Shown: positions 10,220 to 18,828 of the stretch, piece by piece
Layout of the letters: each line of letters opens with the position of its first letter
Position numbering within the stretch: the first letter of the stretch is position 1
From: Blastococcus sp. DSM 46786
GTDB taxonomy: Bacteria > Actinomycetota > Actinomycetes > Mycobacteriales > Geodermatophilaceae
Direction: 5' to 3'
Assembly (NCBI RefSeq): GCF_900109665.1
Contig: NZ_FOAO01000009.1
Span: forward strand, 1-64,000
DNA: 64,000 nt
Program-made: the position numbers and the translations under genes
The notes under the pieces: model-generated
Told to the model about the DNA's origin: nothing
The model's database searches: none
Seen by the model: the letters and a program-made list of their open reading frames with translations, nothing else

Positions 10220-10759
10220 GTGGGGCGCATCACCGCTGCTCTGTTCACGACCGTCGACGGCTCGGCCGAGCGCCCCGATCTGTGGCACGGCCCGTACTTC
10301 GACGAGGCGATGGGCAAGGCCATGGACCGGCACCTGGGGCGCTGCGAGTCCTACCTCATGGGCCGGGTGCTGCACGACCAGTGGGCGGAGTACTGGCCGG
10401 GCAACGACAGCGACGAGTTCGCCGAGTTCATCAACCCGATCCCGAAGTTCGTGCTGTCCACGACGCTGGAGCGCTCCGGCTGGGCCGGCACCACGGTGCT
10501 GCGCAGCCTGGACGACGTGCGGGCGCTGAAGGAGCGCACCGAGGGCACCATCGGCATGTCGGGCAGCCTCAGCACGGTGCGGTCGCTGCTGGCGGCCGGC
10601 CTGCTCGACGAGCTGGTGCTGCTGGTCGACCCGGTCGTGGTCTCCGGCGAGCGGCGCTGGACCGACGAGCTGGACCGCACGCCGCTGGAGCTGGTGTCCT
10701 CCGAGGCGCTGCCGACCGGCGTGCTGCACGTGGTCTACCGGCCGGCCGCGCAGGGCTGA
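10220..10759 (+). CDS. Dihydrofolate reductase family protein (RibD C-terminal-like)
   Basis: The 179-residue protein resembles the RibD C-terminal/DHFR-like reductase group: MGRITAALFTTVDGS at the N-terminus, ESYLMGRVLHDQW, STTLERSGWAGTTVL, GTIGMSGSLSTVRSLLAAGLLDELVLLVDPVVV and a C-terminal VLHVVYRP strand. These use NADPH; the substrate is usually unknown. It is not the main folate enzyme, since the folate-site motifs of FolA are absent. The start is GTG at 10220 with an AAGGAG site seven bases upstream. Confidence 0.88.
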   Translation: MGRITAALFTTVDGSAERPDLWHGPYFDEAMGKAMDRHLGRCESYLMGRVLHDQWAEYWPGNDSDEFAEFINPIPKFVLSTTLERSGWAGTTVLRSLDDVRALKERTEGTIGMSGSLSTVRSLLAAGLLDELVLLVDPVVVSGERRWTDELDRTPLELVSSEALPTGVLHVVYRPAAQG

Positions 10760-10836
10760 GACTGAGGCGCCGCGTCGCCGCCGAGAGTTCGGGGCTGCGT
10801 CACCTCCCGGACACCTCGGGTGCCCACGCTGGCGCC

Positions 10837-11073
10837 ATGACGGCGAGCCTCTTCGTGATCGGTATCCGGGTCGGGTGGATCGGACCCGACGTCCGGCCCG
10901 GGGACGACGGTTTCGCGCGGGCCGCCGGCGTCGCGCACGCCGTGGCCAAGCCGGTGGTCGACGGGCTGGAGTCCTCGCTGTGCGGCCAGCTGGTGCGCGC
11001 CACCGCCGCGCAGGACTGGTCGTCGCAGCGGCAGGTGGCGCGCTGCGAGGAGTGCACCCGCCTCGCCGGCTGA
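10837..11073 (+). CDS. Small cysteine-containing hypothetical protein
   Basis: The 78-residue ORF is not recognised. It starts at ATG 10837 and ends with a Cys pair (CEEC) preceded by a single Cys (LCGQ), which could bind a metal or form a disulfide. A basic stretch lies between them. Codon use matches neighbouring real genes. No Shine-Dalgarno is obvious. The three-cysteine pattern is the main reason to believe it is a gene. Confidence 0.5.
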   Translation: MTASLFVIGIRVGWIGPDVRPGDDGFARAAGVAHAVAKPVVDGLESSLCGQLVRATAAQDWSSQRQVARCEECTRLAG

Positions 11074-11133
11074 CCACCACCGGCGCGCGCGTGGGCCCAC
11101 CGCTCGGCGCGCCGCTCACCTGACCTCCGCCGC

Positions 11134-11466
11134 GTGCTCGTCGAACACGCGCGCCTCCGCCGCACCCGCGTCGACCGGTGGCGGCGGCCGGTCCTCGCTC
11201 TCGCGGTCCTCGGCCTCGCCTTCTGGGCCGCGTCCTACAGCTGGGTGCTCGGGCTGACCCCGCCCACCCGGTGGCTCAGCGCCACCGCCCCGCCGTGGGG
11301 GGTCATGGAGGTCGCCGCCCTCGCCACCGGTGCGGCCGCCCTGGTCGGCGGCGTCCTGCTGGCCCGGCGTGGGGTGGGTCCCGCCCGGCGCACCGGGATC
11401 CTGGCGATCTGGGAGGCCGGCTTCACGCTGGTCGCGACGACCGCCGGGATGGTCGTCTCCGTGTGA
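11134..11466 (+). CDS. Small three-helix membrane protein
   Basis: The 110-residue protein has a basic N-terminus (about 17 residues), then three hydrophobic segments (roughly 19-41, 55-77, 86-109), with a short Arg-rich loop RRGVGPARR between the second and third. I do not recognise a family. The start is GTG at 11134. It is followed by 127 bases without a clear gene before the FAD oxidoreductase. Confidence 0.6.
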   Translation: MLVEHARLRRTRVDRWRRPVLALAVLGLAFWAASYSWVLGLTPPTRWLSATAPPWGVMEVAALATGAAALVGGVLLARRGVGPARRTGILAIWEAGFTLVATTAGMVVSV

Positions 11467-11593
11467 CGCCGAGCGGGCGTGCCGATCGAGCGCAGGTCCG
11501 CGGTTCGGAACCCGCGCAAACTGGGCAGGCTGGACACGGTGGCCGAGCTGCGGCGCTGAGGAGAGGTCCGCGGCCTGATCGTGGGGAGCGGAC

Positions 11594-12778
11594 GTGGCGG
11601 GAACGAACGTGCTCATCGTCGGTGGCGGCAACGCCGGCATCTCGCTGGCGGCGCGGCTGCTCCGGGACGGGGTCCCCGACGTGACCGTGGTGGCCCCGCA
11701 GCCGGTGCACCGGTACAAGCCGCTGCTGAACTACGTCGCCGCCGGCGAGGCGTCGATGTCGGAGCTGGAACGCCCGATGGCCGAGGTCGTGCCGGACGGG
11801 TGCGCGTGGATCCGCGACGCCGTCGAGGCGGTCGATCCCACCGCCCGCACGGTGCGCACGCGCGGAGGCCGGACGCTGCACTGGTCGACGCTCGTGCTCT
11901 GCCCTGGCCTGGTCGAGGACTGGGGCGCGACGCCGGGGCTGCAGCAGGCCTACGCCGAGGGCTGGGCCGCGTCGTCCTACGTGCCGGGCAGCACCCCGCT
12001 GGTGTGGCCGAGCGTGACGTCGCTGCGGTCGGGCTCCGCCGTCTTCACCGTGCCGCCGGAGCCGGCGTCGTGCGGGCCCACCGCGCTGAAGCCCCTGCTC
12101 ATGGCGTGCGACCACTGGCGGCGCGCCGGGGTGCTCGGCGACCTGCAGGTGCGCCTCCTCCTCCCGGAAGCGACCGGGACGGGCATCCCGGAGGCGGACC
12201 GGTTCCTGGAGGACGTGTTCGCGGACTACGGCATCGAGGTGCTCCGCGAGACGCGGATCGAGGAGGTGGACGGCGACCTGCACTCGGTCACGGTCAGCTC
12301 GCCGAGCGGCCGCCGGGTGCTGGAGGACGTCGCCTTCGCGCACGCCGTCCCGCACTACCGGGCGCCGCGCTGGATCGCCGACGCCGGGCTCGCCGTCGAC
12401 CCGGCGCCGGGCCTGGTGGACGTCGACCCCCAGACGATGCGGCACCGCCGCCACGAGTCGGTCTGGGGCCTCGGTGACGCCGCCGCCCTCGCCACCCGGC
12501 CGTCGGGTGGCGCGCTGCGGAAGCAGGTCGACGTGCTGAGCAAGAACCTGCAGGCCGCCGAGAAAGGCAAGCCGATGCGGCACTACAACGGCTACACGGT
12601 CATGCCGATCACCGTGAGCCGCCGGAAGCTGATGCTCAACGAGGTCGACCGCGACAACCGGTCGCAGCCGTCGGTGCCCTTCCTGGACCCGTTCGTGCCG
12701 CGGCGGTGGCAGTGGCTGTTCGACCGCTACGGGCTGCCGCAGGTGTACTGGCACCGCATCCTCCGCGGCCGGGTCTGA
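11594..12778 (+). CDS. FAD/NAD(P)-binding oxidoreductase, sulfide:quinone reductase-like
   Basis: The protein (394 residues) starts with an FAD-binding Rossmann motif (VLIVGGGNAGISLAARLL) and continues with YKPLLNYVAAGEAS, the flavin-site loop of the sulfide:quinone oxidoreductase/NDH-2 superfamily. A cysteine in PEPASCGPTALKPLLMACDHW sits where many of these enzymes have a substrate-site Cys. SVWGLGDAAALATRPSGGALRKQ is the second FAD contact. The C-terminal WQWLFDRYGLPQVYWHRILRG resembles the membrane-binding tail of SQR-type enzymes. Sulfide oxidation is not proven. GTG at 11594 follows GGGGAG. Confidence 0.85.
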   Translation: MAGTNVLIVGGGNAGISLAARLLRDGVPDVTVVAPQPVHRYKPLLNYVAAGEASMSELERPMAEVVPDGCAWIRDAVEAVDPTARTVRTRGGRTLHWSTLVLCPGLVEDWGATPGLQQAYAEGWAASSYVPGSTPLVWPSVTSLRSGSAVFTVPPEPASCGPTALKPLLMACDHWRRAGVLGDLQVRLLLPEATGTGIPEADRFLEDVFADYGIEVLRETRIEEVDGDLHSVTVSSPSGRRVLEDVAFAHAVPHYRAPRWIADAGLAVDPAPGLVDVDPQTMRHRRHESVWGLGDAAALATRPSGGALRKQVDVLSKNLQAAEKGKPMRHYNGYTVMPITVSRRKLMLNEVDRDNRSQPSVPFLDPFVPRRWQWLFDRYGLPQVYWHRILRGRV

Positions 12779-12892
12779 GCCTCTTCGGATTCTTTTCGAC
12801 GGGGTCTGCAGCCCGTGTCGAGAAACCGCGGGCGGTTCCGTCCCAGGGGTGCGAACGGCCACGATGGGCCGTACCTCACCAGGGAGAACACC

Positions 12893-13300
12893 ATGGCCAA
12901 GTACCTGCTGCTCAAGCACTACCGCGGCGCGCCGGCGGCGGTCAACGACGTCCCGATGGAGAAGTGGACGCCCGAGGAGATCTCGGCCCACGTGCAGTAC
13001 ATGCAGGACTTCGCGACTCGGCTCGAGGGCACCGGCGAGTTCGTCGACGGGCAGGCGCTGGCGCCCGAGGGGACGTGGGTCCGCTCGGACGGCGAGGGCC
13101 GGCCGCCGGTCACCGACGGCCCGTTCGCGGAGACGAAGGACCTGATCGCCGGCTGGATGGTGATCGACGTCGACAGCCACGAGCGGGCGGTCGAGCTGGC
13201 CGGTGAGCTGTCCGCGGCTCCCGGCGCGAGTGGGAAGCCGATCCACGAGTGGCTGGAGCTGCGCCCCTTCCTCACGGCGCCGCCCACCATCACGGAGTGA
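12893..13300 (+). CDS. YCII-related (DGPF) protein paired with ECF42 sigma
   Basis: The 135-residue protein is a YCII-fold ferredoxin-like domain. It begins with AKYLLLKHYRG and contains the diagnostic DGPF in VTDGPFAETKDLIAGW. Such DGPF proteins are habitually encoded beside ECF42-type sigma factors, and here the stop codon overlaps the sigma start by four bases (GTGA). Its biochemical role is unknown. The start is ATG at 12893 with AGGGAGA upstream; in-frame codons further upstream lack a ribosome site. Confidence 0.9.
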   Translation: MAKYLLLKHYRGAPAAVNDVPMEKWTPEEISAHVQYMQDFATRLEGTGEFVDGQALAPEGTWVRSDGEGRPPVTDGPFAETKDLIAGWMVIDVDSHERAVELAGELSAAPGASGKPIHEWLELRPFLTAPPTITE

Positions 13301-14454
13301 CCGCCCCGGTGGACGAGACCCTGCTGCGGGCGATCGTCCCCACCGTGATCGGGGTCCTCGGCCGCCGCGGAGCCGACTTCGCGGCGGCCGAGGACGCCGT
13401 CCAGGAGGCCCTGGTCGAAGCCGTGCGGGTGTGGCCGGACGACCCACCGCGTGACCCGCAGAACTGGCTGGTCACGGTGGCCTGGCGCAAGTTCCTCGAC
13501 GCCACCCGCGCCGAGTCGTCGCGGCGGCAGCGCGAGCTGCGCGTCGAGGCCGAGCCGGAGCCCGGGCCGGCGGAGGCCCGGGACGATTCCCTGCGGCTCT
13601 ACTTCCTGTGCGCCCACCCCTCGCTGACGCCGGCCTCGGCTGTCGCTCTCACGCTACGCGCGATCGGCGGGCTGACCACCCGGCAGATCGCCCAGGCCTA
13701 CCTCGTGCCCGAGGCGACGATGGCGCAGCGGATCAGCCGGGCCAAGCGGACGGTGTCGGGCGTCCGCTTCGACCGGCCCGGCGACATCGGCACCGTGCTG
13801 CGGGTGCTCTACCTGGTGTTCAACGAGGGATACTCGGGCGACGTCGACCTCGCCGCGGAGGCGATCCGCCTCACCCGGCAGCTCGCGGCCGTCAGCGACC
13901 ACCCCGAGGTGTCGGGGTTGCTCGCGCTCATGCTGCTGCACCACGCCCGGCGCCCGGCACGCACCGGCCCCGACGGCGCCCTGGTACCGCTGGCCGAGCA
14001 GGACCGCGGCGCGTGGGACATCCGGTTGATCGCCGAGGGGGTCGACGTGCTGCAGGCGGCGCTGGCGCGCGACCGGCTGGGCGAGTTCCAGGCCCAGGCC
14101 GCGATCGCCGCGCTGCACGCGGACGCACGGACGGCGGACGAGACCGACTGGGTGCAGATCGTCGAGTGGTACGACGAGCTGGTGCGGCTGACCGGCAGCC
14201 CGATCGCGCGGCTCAACCGGGCCGTCGCGGTCGGCGAGGCCGACGGCGCGCGAGCCGGCCTGGCGGCGCTGGCCGAGCTCGACCCGTCGCTCCCCCGCTT
14301 CACCGCCGTGGCGGCGTACCTGCACGAGAAGGACGGCGACGCCGCGACCGCGGCCCGGCTCTACGCCGACGCCGCCCGGGCTGCACCCGACCTGCGTGAG
14401 CGCGACCACCTCACGCGGCAGGCGGCACGGCTCAACGCCCGCCCCGGCGGGTGA
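13297..14454 (+). CDS. ECF42-type RNA polymerase sigma factor with C-terminal extension
   Basis: This is a transcription initiation factor of 385 residues. Region 2 lies in FAAAEDAVQEALVEAVRVWP with DPQNWLVTVAWRKFLDATRAE. Region 4 lies in LTTRQIAQAYLVPEATMAQRISRAKR. About 200 further residues (from near residue 180) form the helical, TPR-like extension (DUF6596) typical of this group, including VFNEGYSGD and SPIARLNRAVAVGEADG. No anti-sigma factor is adjacent, as expected for ECF42. GTG at 13297 lies inside the stop of the DGPF gene, so translation is coupled. Confidence 0.92.
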   Translation: MTAPVDETLLRAIVPTVIGVLGRRGADFAAAEDAVQEALVEAVRVWPDDPPRDPQNWLVTVAWRKFLDATRAESSRRQRELRVEAEPEPGPAEARDDSLRLYFLCAHPSLTPASAVALTLRAIGGLTTRQIAQAYLVPEATMAQRISRAKRTVSGVRFDRPGDIGTVLRVLYLVFNEGYSGDVDLAAEAIRLTRQLAAVSDHPEVSGLLALMLLHHARRPARTGPDGALVPLAEQDRGAWDIRLIAEGVDVLQAALARDRLGEFQAQAAIAALHADARTADETDWVQIVEWYDELVRLTGSPIARLNRAVAVGEADGARAGLAALAELDPSLPRFTAVAAYLHEKDGDAATAARLYADAARAAPDLRERDHLTRQAARLNARPGG

Positions 14455-14458
14455 CTGG

Positions 14459-14656
14459 CTACCGCTGCTGCCGGCGGGCGATGAGGACGAGGCCGCCGAC
14501 CAGGATGACGATGGGTGCCCAGCCCGGCAGGCCGAAGGGCCCGACGATCAGCTGGATCACGAAGATGGCGAGCTGGAAGGCGACGATGAAGCCCACCAGG
14601 AGCAGGAGCCCGAAGATCAGCGGCCGCTCCGCCTGCAGCTGTCGCAGGTAGTCCAT
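14459..14656 (-). CDS. Small two-helix membrane protein
   Basis: The 65-residue protein has two hydrophobic helices (about residues 13-38 and 43-60) between a charged N-terminus (DYLRQLQAERP) and a basic tail (RRQQR). ATG at 14656 is preceded by AGGAG at ideal spacing, which supports it as a real gene. The family is not recognised. Its stop faces the sigma-factor stop only four bases away. Confidence 0.7.
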   Translation of the reverse strand: MDYLRQLQAERPLIFGLLLLVGFIVAFQLAIFVIQLIVGPFGLPGWAPIVILVGGLVLIARRQQR

Positions 14657-14764
14657 CAGGTCTCCTCGGTCGTAGGCCGCCCCGGCAGCTCCGGGCCACC
14701 AGGGACATCGACAGCAGAACGCCGCTCCTGTAGCCCCTGTTCCGCCCGACCCCGACCCGCGCGG

Positions 14765-15838
14765 TCAGACGTTGAAGCGGAACTCCACGACGTCGCCGTC
14801 GGCCATGACGTAGTCCTTGCCCTCCATGCGCACCCAGCCCTTGGACTTGGCCTCGGCCATGGAGCCGGCCTCGACGATCTGGTCGTAGGAGACGATCTCG
14901 GCCTTGATGAAGCCGCGCTGGAAGTCGGTGTGGATGACGCCGGCGGCCTGCGGGGCGGTCGCGCCGACCGGGATCGTCCAGGCGCGGGCCTCCTTCGGCC
15001 CGGCGGTCAGGTAGGTCTGCAGCCCGAGGGTGCGGAACCCGACCTTGGCGAGCTGGTCGAGCCCGGGCTCGTTCTGCCCGATCGACTCCAGCAGCTCGGC
15101 GGCCTCGTCGGCGGGCAGTTCGATCAGCTCCGACTCGGTCTGGGCGTCGAGGAAGATCGCCTCGGCCGGGGCCACCAGCGCGCGCAGCTCGTCGAGCACC
15201 TCGGCGCTGCCCAGCTCGTCGGCGTCGACGTTGAAGACGTAGAGGAACGGCTTGGTCGTGAGCAGCGTCAGCTCGCGCAGCGGCTCGGGGTCGACACCGG
15301 CGGAGAAGAGCGTCTTACCGCTGTTGAGCACCTCCTGCGCGGCGACGGCGGCGTCGTGCAGGGCCTTGCGGTCCTTGTCCTTGCGCGACTCCTTCTCCAG
15401 CCGCGGGACCGCCTTCTCCAGCGTCTGCATGTCGGCCAGCACGAGCTCGGTGTTGATCGTCTCGATGTCGTCGGCCGGGCTGACCTTCCCCTCGACGTGC
15501 ACGACGTCGGGGTCGGTGAAGACGCGGATGACCTGGCAGATCGCGTCGCTCTCGCGGATGTTCGCCAGGAACTTGTTGCCCAACCCCTGGCCCTCGCTGG
15601 CGCCGCGCACGATGCCGGCGATGTCGACGAACGAGACCGTCGCCGGGATGATCTTCTGGCTGCCGAAGATCTCGGCCAGCTTCGCCAGCCGCTCGTCCGG
15701 CACGCCCACCACGCCGACGTTCGGCTCGATCGTCGCGAACGGGTAGTTCGCCGCGAGGACGTCGTTCTTGGTCAGGGCGTTGAAGAGCGTCGACTTGCCG
15801 ACGTTGGGCAGGCCGACGATCCCGATGGTGAGACTCAC
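14765..15838 (-). CDS. ychF: Ribosome-binding ATPase YchF
   Basis: YchF is a universally conserved Obg-like P-loop protein that prefers ATP and binds ribosomes. The 357 residues show the G1 motif GLPNVGKST, DIAGIVRGASEGQGLGNKFL (G3), and the NVDAD region (G4-like change of NKxD). A coiled coil follows (EKAVPRLEKESRKDKDR), then the C-terminal TGS domain ending KDYVMADGDVVEFRFNV. The start GTG at 15838 gives the standard length. Confidence 0.96.
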   Translation of the reverse strand: MSLTIGIVGLPNVGKSTLFNALTKNDVLAANYPFATIEPNVGVVGVPDERLAKLAEIFGSQKIIPATVSFVDIAGIVRGASEGQGLGNKFLANIRESDAICQVIRVFTDPDVVHVEGKVSPADDIETINTELVLADMQTLEKAVPRLEKESRKDKDRKALHDAAVAAQEVLNSGKTLFSAGVDPEPLRELTLLTTKPFLYVFNVDADELGSAEVLDELRALVAPAEAIFLDAQTESELIELPADEAAELLESIGQNEPGLDQLAKVGFRTLGLQTYLTAGPKEARAWTIPVGATAPQAAGVIHTDFQRGFIKAEIVSYDQIVEAGSMAEAKSKGWVRMEGKDYVMADGDVVEFRFNV

Positions 15839-15897
15839 GGGATACCAGCCTACGGCGCCCGCGGCCGGAGTCCCGTGCCCGCCGCGGCCCGCGCCGG

Positions 15898-16407
15898 TCA
15901 GTCGGTCGTGTCGGGGCTCGCCGGTGCGAGGGGGCCCGTCGGCGGCGCCGCGCCCGTGGGCACGGCTCCGGGGGGACCCTCCGGCGTCCCGGCCTCCACC
16001 TCGCAGGCGTCGATGCTCGTCTGCAGCCGCCGCTGCAGGGGCTGCAGCTCGCGGACGATCTCGTCGAGCCGGGTGGCGTTGAAGTCGGCGATCGCCTCGC
16101 CCAGCTCGTCGATGAGCTGGGCGATGTCCTGGGCCGCGTTGACGGCGCGCAGGCAGTCGTCGTCGATCGTCACCTGCCCCGTCGCTCCGCTCCCCTCCCC
16201 CGCCCCGGGGTCCGGGAACGCCGGCCGCGCGGCGTCCGGGTTCGTCGGCACCGGCGCCGCCACGAGCACGCTGCCCTCGCTCAGCAACCCGACGAGGACG
16301 ACCCCCACGACCAGGCCGCCCAGGAAGGCGCCGGCCCGTCCCCACCACCGCAGCACCCGCCGCCACCCCTCCTGGGGCATCGGTGACCTCGTGCCGGGTT
16401 CGGTCAT
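15898..16407 (-). CDS. Single-pass membrane protein, hypothetical
   Basis: The protein (169 residues) has a short cytoplasmic N-terminus, one membrane helix (AFLGGLVVGVVLVGLLSEG, about residues 27-45) and an external region with two cysteines (DDDCLRAV and DACEVEA) flanking a helical segment DIAQLIDELGEAIADFN. The tail is Pro/Gly/Ala-rich. I do not recognise the family. ATG at 16407. It diverges from the MMPL transporter gene, sharing its upstream region. Confidence 0.65.
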   Translation of the reverse strand: MTEPGTRSPMPQEGWRRVLRWWGRAGAFLGGLVVGVVLVGLLSEGSVLVAAPVPTNPDAARPAFPDPGAGEGSGATGQVTIDDDCLRAVNAAQDIAQLIDELGEAIADFNATRLDEIVRELQPLQRRLQTSIDACEVEAGTPEGPPGAVPTGAAPPTGPLAPASPDTTD

Positions 16408-16533
16408 GGTCGGACCTCCGCTCGCCGGGCAGGCGCGTCCGCCCCCGGTTACCCTCCGCGTGCGGTGCCAACCGGGGATCGGCCAGGGTGGAGGCCAGGT
16501 GCACGGTCGGACGACGTCTCCCCCACCGCCGGC

Positions 16534-18828
16534 ATGATGACCGGCGGTCGGCAGCCCACGCGCGCGGCGGGACCGTTCCGCCTGCTCGCGGCCGCCTACC
16601 GCAGCACCGTCGTCAAGGCCCGCTGGTTCGTCGTGCTGGCCTGGATCCTGATCACCGTGTGGGTCTCGGCGGCCCTGCCCACGGCGAGCAGCGGCGGCGG
16701 CGGCATCGGTTCGCTGGTCCCGTCCGACAGCCCCGTTGTCGAGGCGCAGCAGCGCAGCCTGCAGCTGTTCCGGCTCCCGGTGCTGTCCGACACCTCGGTG
16801 GTGGTGCACGACCCGGGCGGCCTGAGCGTGCTGACGCGCGCCGACGTGGCGCTGTGGGCCCTGTCCTTCACCCAGAACTACCTGGGCGGCACCGTGCCCG
16901 TCGGCCGCGGCAACATCGCCGCCGCCGTCCCGATCCCGACCGGCACCTCCGACACCGCGGTCACCTACCTCTACGTCACGCCGTTCACGTCCCTGTCCCA
17001 GACGACGGCGCTCGCCCGCCAGTACGCCGCGCACTTCGAGAACCAGCCCGGCGTGCAGACGTACGTCACGGGCGTCGTCCCGGCCCAGATCCAGCAGGTG
17101 TCCTACCTGCAGTCCCGGATCCACGTGTTCGAGGTGGCCACGCTGGCCCTCATCGCCGTCGTGGTGGGGCTGGTCTTCCGGTCGGTCGTCGCGCCCTTCG
17201 TGGTGCTCTTCACGGCCGGGCTCGGCTACCTGGTCGCCATCCGCAGCCTGGGGGTGGCGGCGGCGGCGTTCGGCTTCTCCCTGCCCGACCAGGTGCAGCC
17301 GCTGATCGCGGCCCTGCTCATCGGCGTGATCACCGACTACTGCGTGCTGTTCTTCTCCGGGCTGCGCCGGGAGCTCGACCGGGGCCTGCCACGCCTCGAG
17401 GCGGCCCGCGCCGCCGTCGCCGTCGAGGGCCCGATCATCGCCGTCGCCGGCATCACGGTCGCGGCGGGGACGGCCGCGCTGCTGGCCGCCGACTACGAGC
17501 TGTTCCGCGCCTTCGGGCCCGCGCTGTCCCTCACCGTGGTCATCGGGGTCGTCGTCTCCCTGACCCTCGTGCCGGCACTGCTCGCCATCCTCGGCCGGTG
17601 GCTGTTCGTGCCCCACTCCGCGCGCCCCCGGCGGGAGCCCTCGACCCGCGGCGCCGGCCCGCTGGTCCGGATCGTCGTCAGCCGCCGCGGCGCAGCGGTC
17701 GCGGCCGTGCTCGGGACCGCCGTCCTCGTCGTGGCCGCGCTCCCCCTGACCTCCCTGCGCCTGGACCTGTCGTTCACCGGCGGCCTGCCCAGCGACGACC
17801 CCGTCAGCCGCGGCGCCGCCGTGCTCGAGGAGGCCGGCGTCCGCGGCGTGGTGGCGCCCACGGAGATCATCCTCGAGCGACCGGGGATCGCCGAGGACCG
17901 TGCCGCGCTGGAGTCCGTGCAGCGCGCCCTGACCGCCCAGCCGGGCGTGGCCACGGTCCTCGGGCCGGCGCAGAACCCGCTGCCCGACAACTACGGGGTG
18001 GTCTTCTCGGCGGACGGCGACGCCGCGCGCTTCGTCGTCGTCCTGGACAGCGACCCGCTGGCCGCGGGAGCCATCGCCGATCTGCGGAGGCTGGAGGACC
18101 GGCTGGGCCCCCTGCTGGCCGACGCCGGCCTCGGGGACGCCGACGTGCTGGTCACCGGCCAGACCGCGATCGCCGCCGAGCTCGCCCAGATCACGCGGGA
18201 CAACCTCCGGTACACGCTGCTGGCAGCGCTCGTCGTGGAGCTGCTCGTGCTCGTCTTCTACCTGCGGGCGCTGGTGGCCCCCATCGCCCTGCTCCTCACC
18301 AGCGCCCTGAGCGTCGCCGCGGCCATGGGCCTGACCGTGCTGGTGTTCCAGGGGTGGCTCGACGACCCGGGGCTGACCTTCTACGTGCCCTTCGCCACCG
18401 CCGTCCTGCTGCTGGCGCTCGGCTCGGACTACAACGTCTTCGCGGTGGGCTCCATCTGGGAGGCCGCGAACCGGTTGCCGCTGAGCAAGGCGATCGCGCT
18501 GGCCATGCCGGCCACCGCGCGCGCGATCAGCGCGGCGGGGGTGATCCTCGCGACGACGTTCGCGATGGTGGCGATCATCCCCCTCGACACCTTCCGGCAG
18601 ATCGCCTTCACGATGAGCGTCGGCCTGCTGATCGACACCTTCCTCGTCCGGCCGGTGCTCACGCCCGCGCTGCTCACGCTCCTCGGCCGGTGGTCCAGCT
18701 GGCCCAGCCACCGCATCCGCACCGAGGTGGTCTCGCGCGAGGAGCTGCGCGACACCGCCGAGACCGCGGCCCGCTCGCCCAGCGGCCGGCGGGTCGGCGA
18801 GCAGACCCTGGAGACCGCCGGGCGATGA
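16534..18828 (+). CDS. MMPL family RND-type exporter
   Basis: This is an integral membrane transporter of about 764 residues, related to mycobacterial MmpL lipid exporters and powered by the proton gradient. It has the expected layout: helix 1 (WFVVLAWILITVWVSAAL), a large external loop, a helix 2-6 block including LLIGVITDYCVLFFSGLRREL, then the repeat of this arrangement with FATAVLLLALGSDYNVFAVGSIWE and LDTFRQIAFTMSVGLLIDTFLVRPVL. The GxxxDYxxF signatures hold the proton-relay aspartates. ATG at 16534 is chosen over GTG at 16465; neither has a clear ribosome site. Its stop overlaps the next gene by four bases. Confidence 0.9.
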   Translation: MMTGGRQPTRAAGPFRLLAAAYRSTVVKARWFVVLAWILITVWVSAALPTASSGGGGIGSLVPSDSPVVEAQQRSLQLFRLPVLSDTSVVVHDPGGLSVLTRADVALWALSFTQNYLGGTVPVGRGNIAAAVPIPTGTSDTAVTYLYVTPFTSLSQTTALARQYAAHFENQPGVQTYVTGVVPAQIQQVSYLQSRIHVFEVATLALIAVVVGLVFRSVVAPFVVLFTAGLGYLVAIRSLGVAAAAFGFSLPDQVQPLIAALLIGVITDYCVLFFSGLRRELDRGLPRLEAARAAVAVEGPIIAVAGITVAAGTAALLAADYELFRAFGPALSLTVVIGVVVSLTLVPALLAILGRWLFVPHSARPRREPSTRGAGPLVRIVVSRRGAAVAAVLGTAVLVVAALPLTSLRLDLSFTGGLPSDDPVSRGAAVLEEAGVRGVVAPTEIILERPGIAEDRAALESVQRALTAQPGVATVLGPAQNPLPDNYGVVFSADGDAARFVVVLDSDPLAAGAIADLRRLEDRLGPLLADAGLGDADVLVTGQTAIAAELAQITRDNLRYTLLAALVVELLVLVFYLRALVAPIALLLTSALSVAAAMGLTVLVFQGWLDDPGLTFYVPFATAVLLLALGSDYNVFAVGSIWEAANRLPLSKAIALAMPATARAISAAGVILATTFAMVAIIPLDTFRQIAFTMSVGLLIDTFLVRPVLTPALLTLLGRWSSWPSHRIRTEVVSREELRDTAETAARSPSGRRVGEQTLETAGR

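Noticed and set aside
11497-11525. tRNA-like GGTTC-containing sequence before the FAD oxidoreductase gene
   Set aside because: A T-loop-like GGTTCGGAACC is present but no acceptor stem, anticodon arm or D-arm can be drawn around it.
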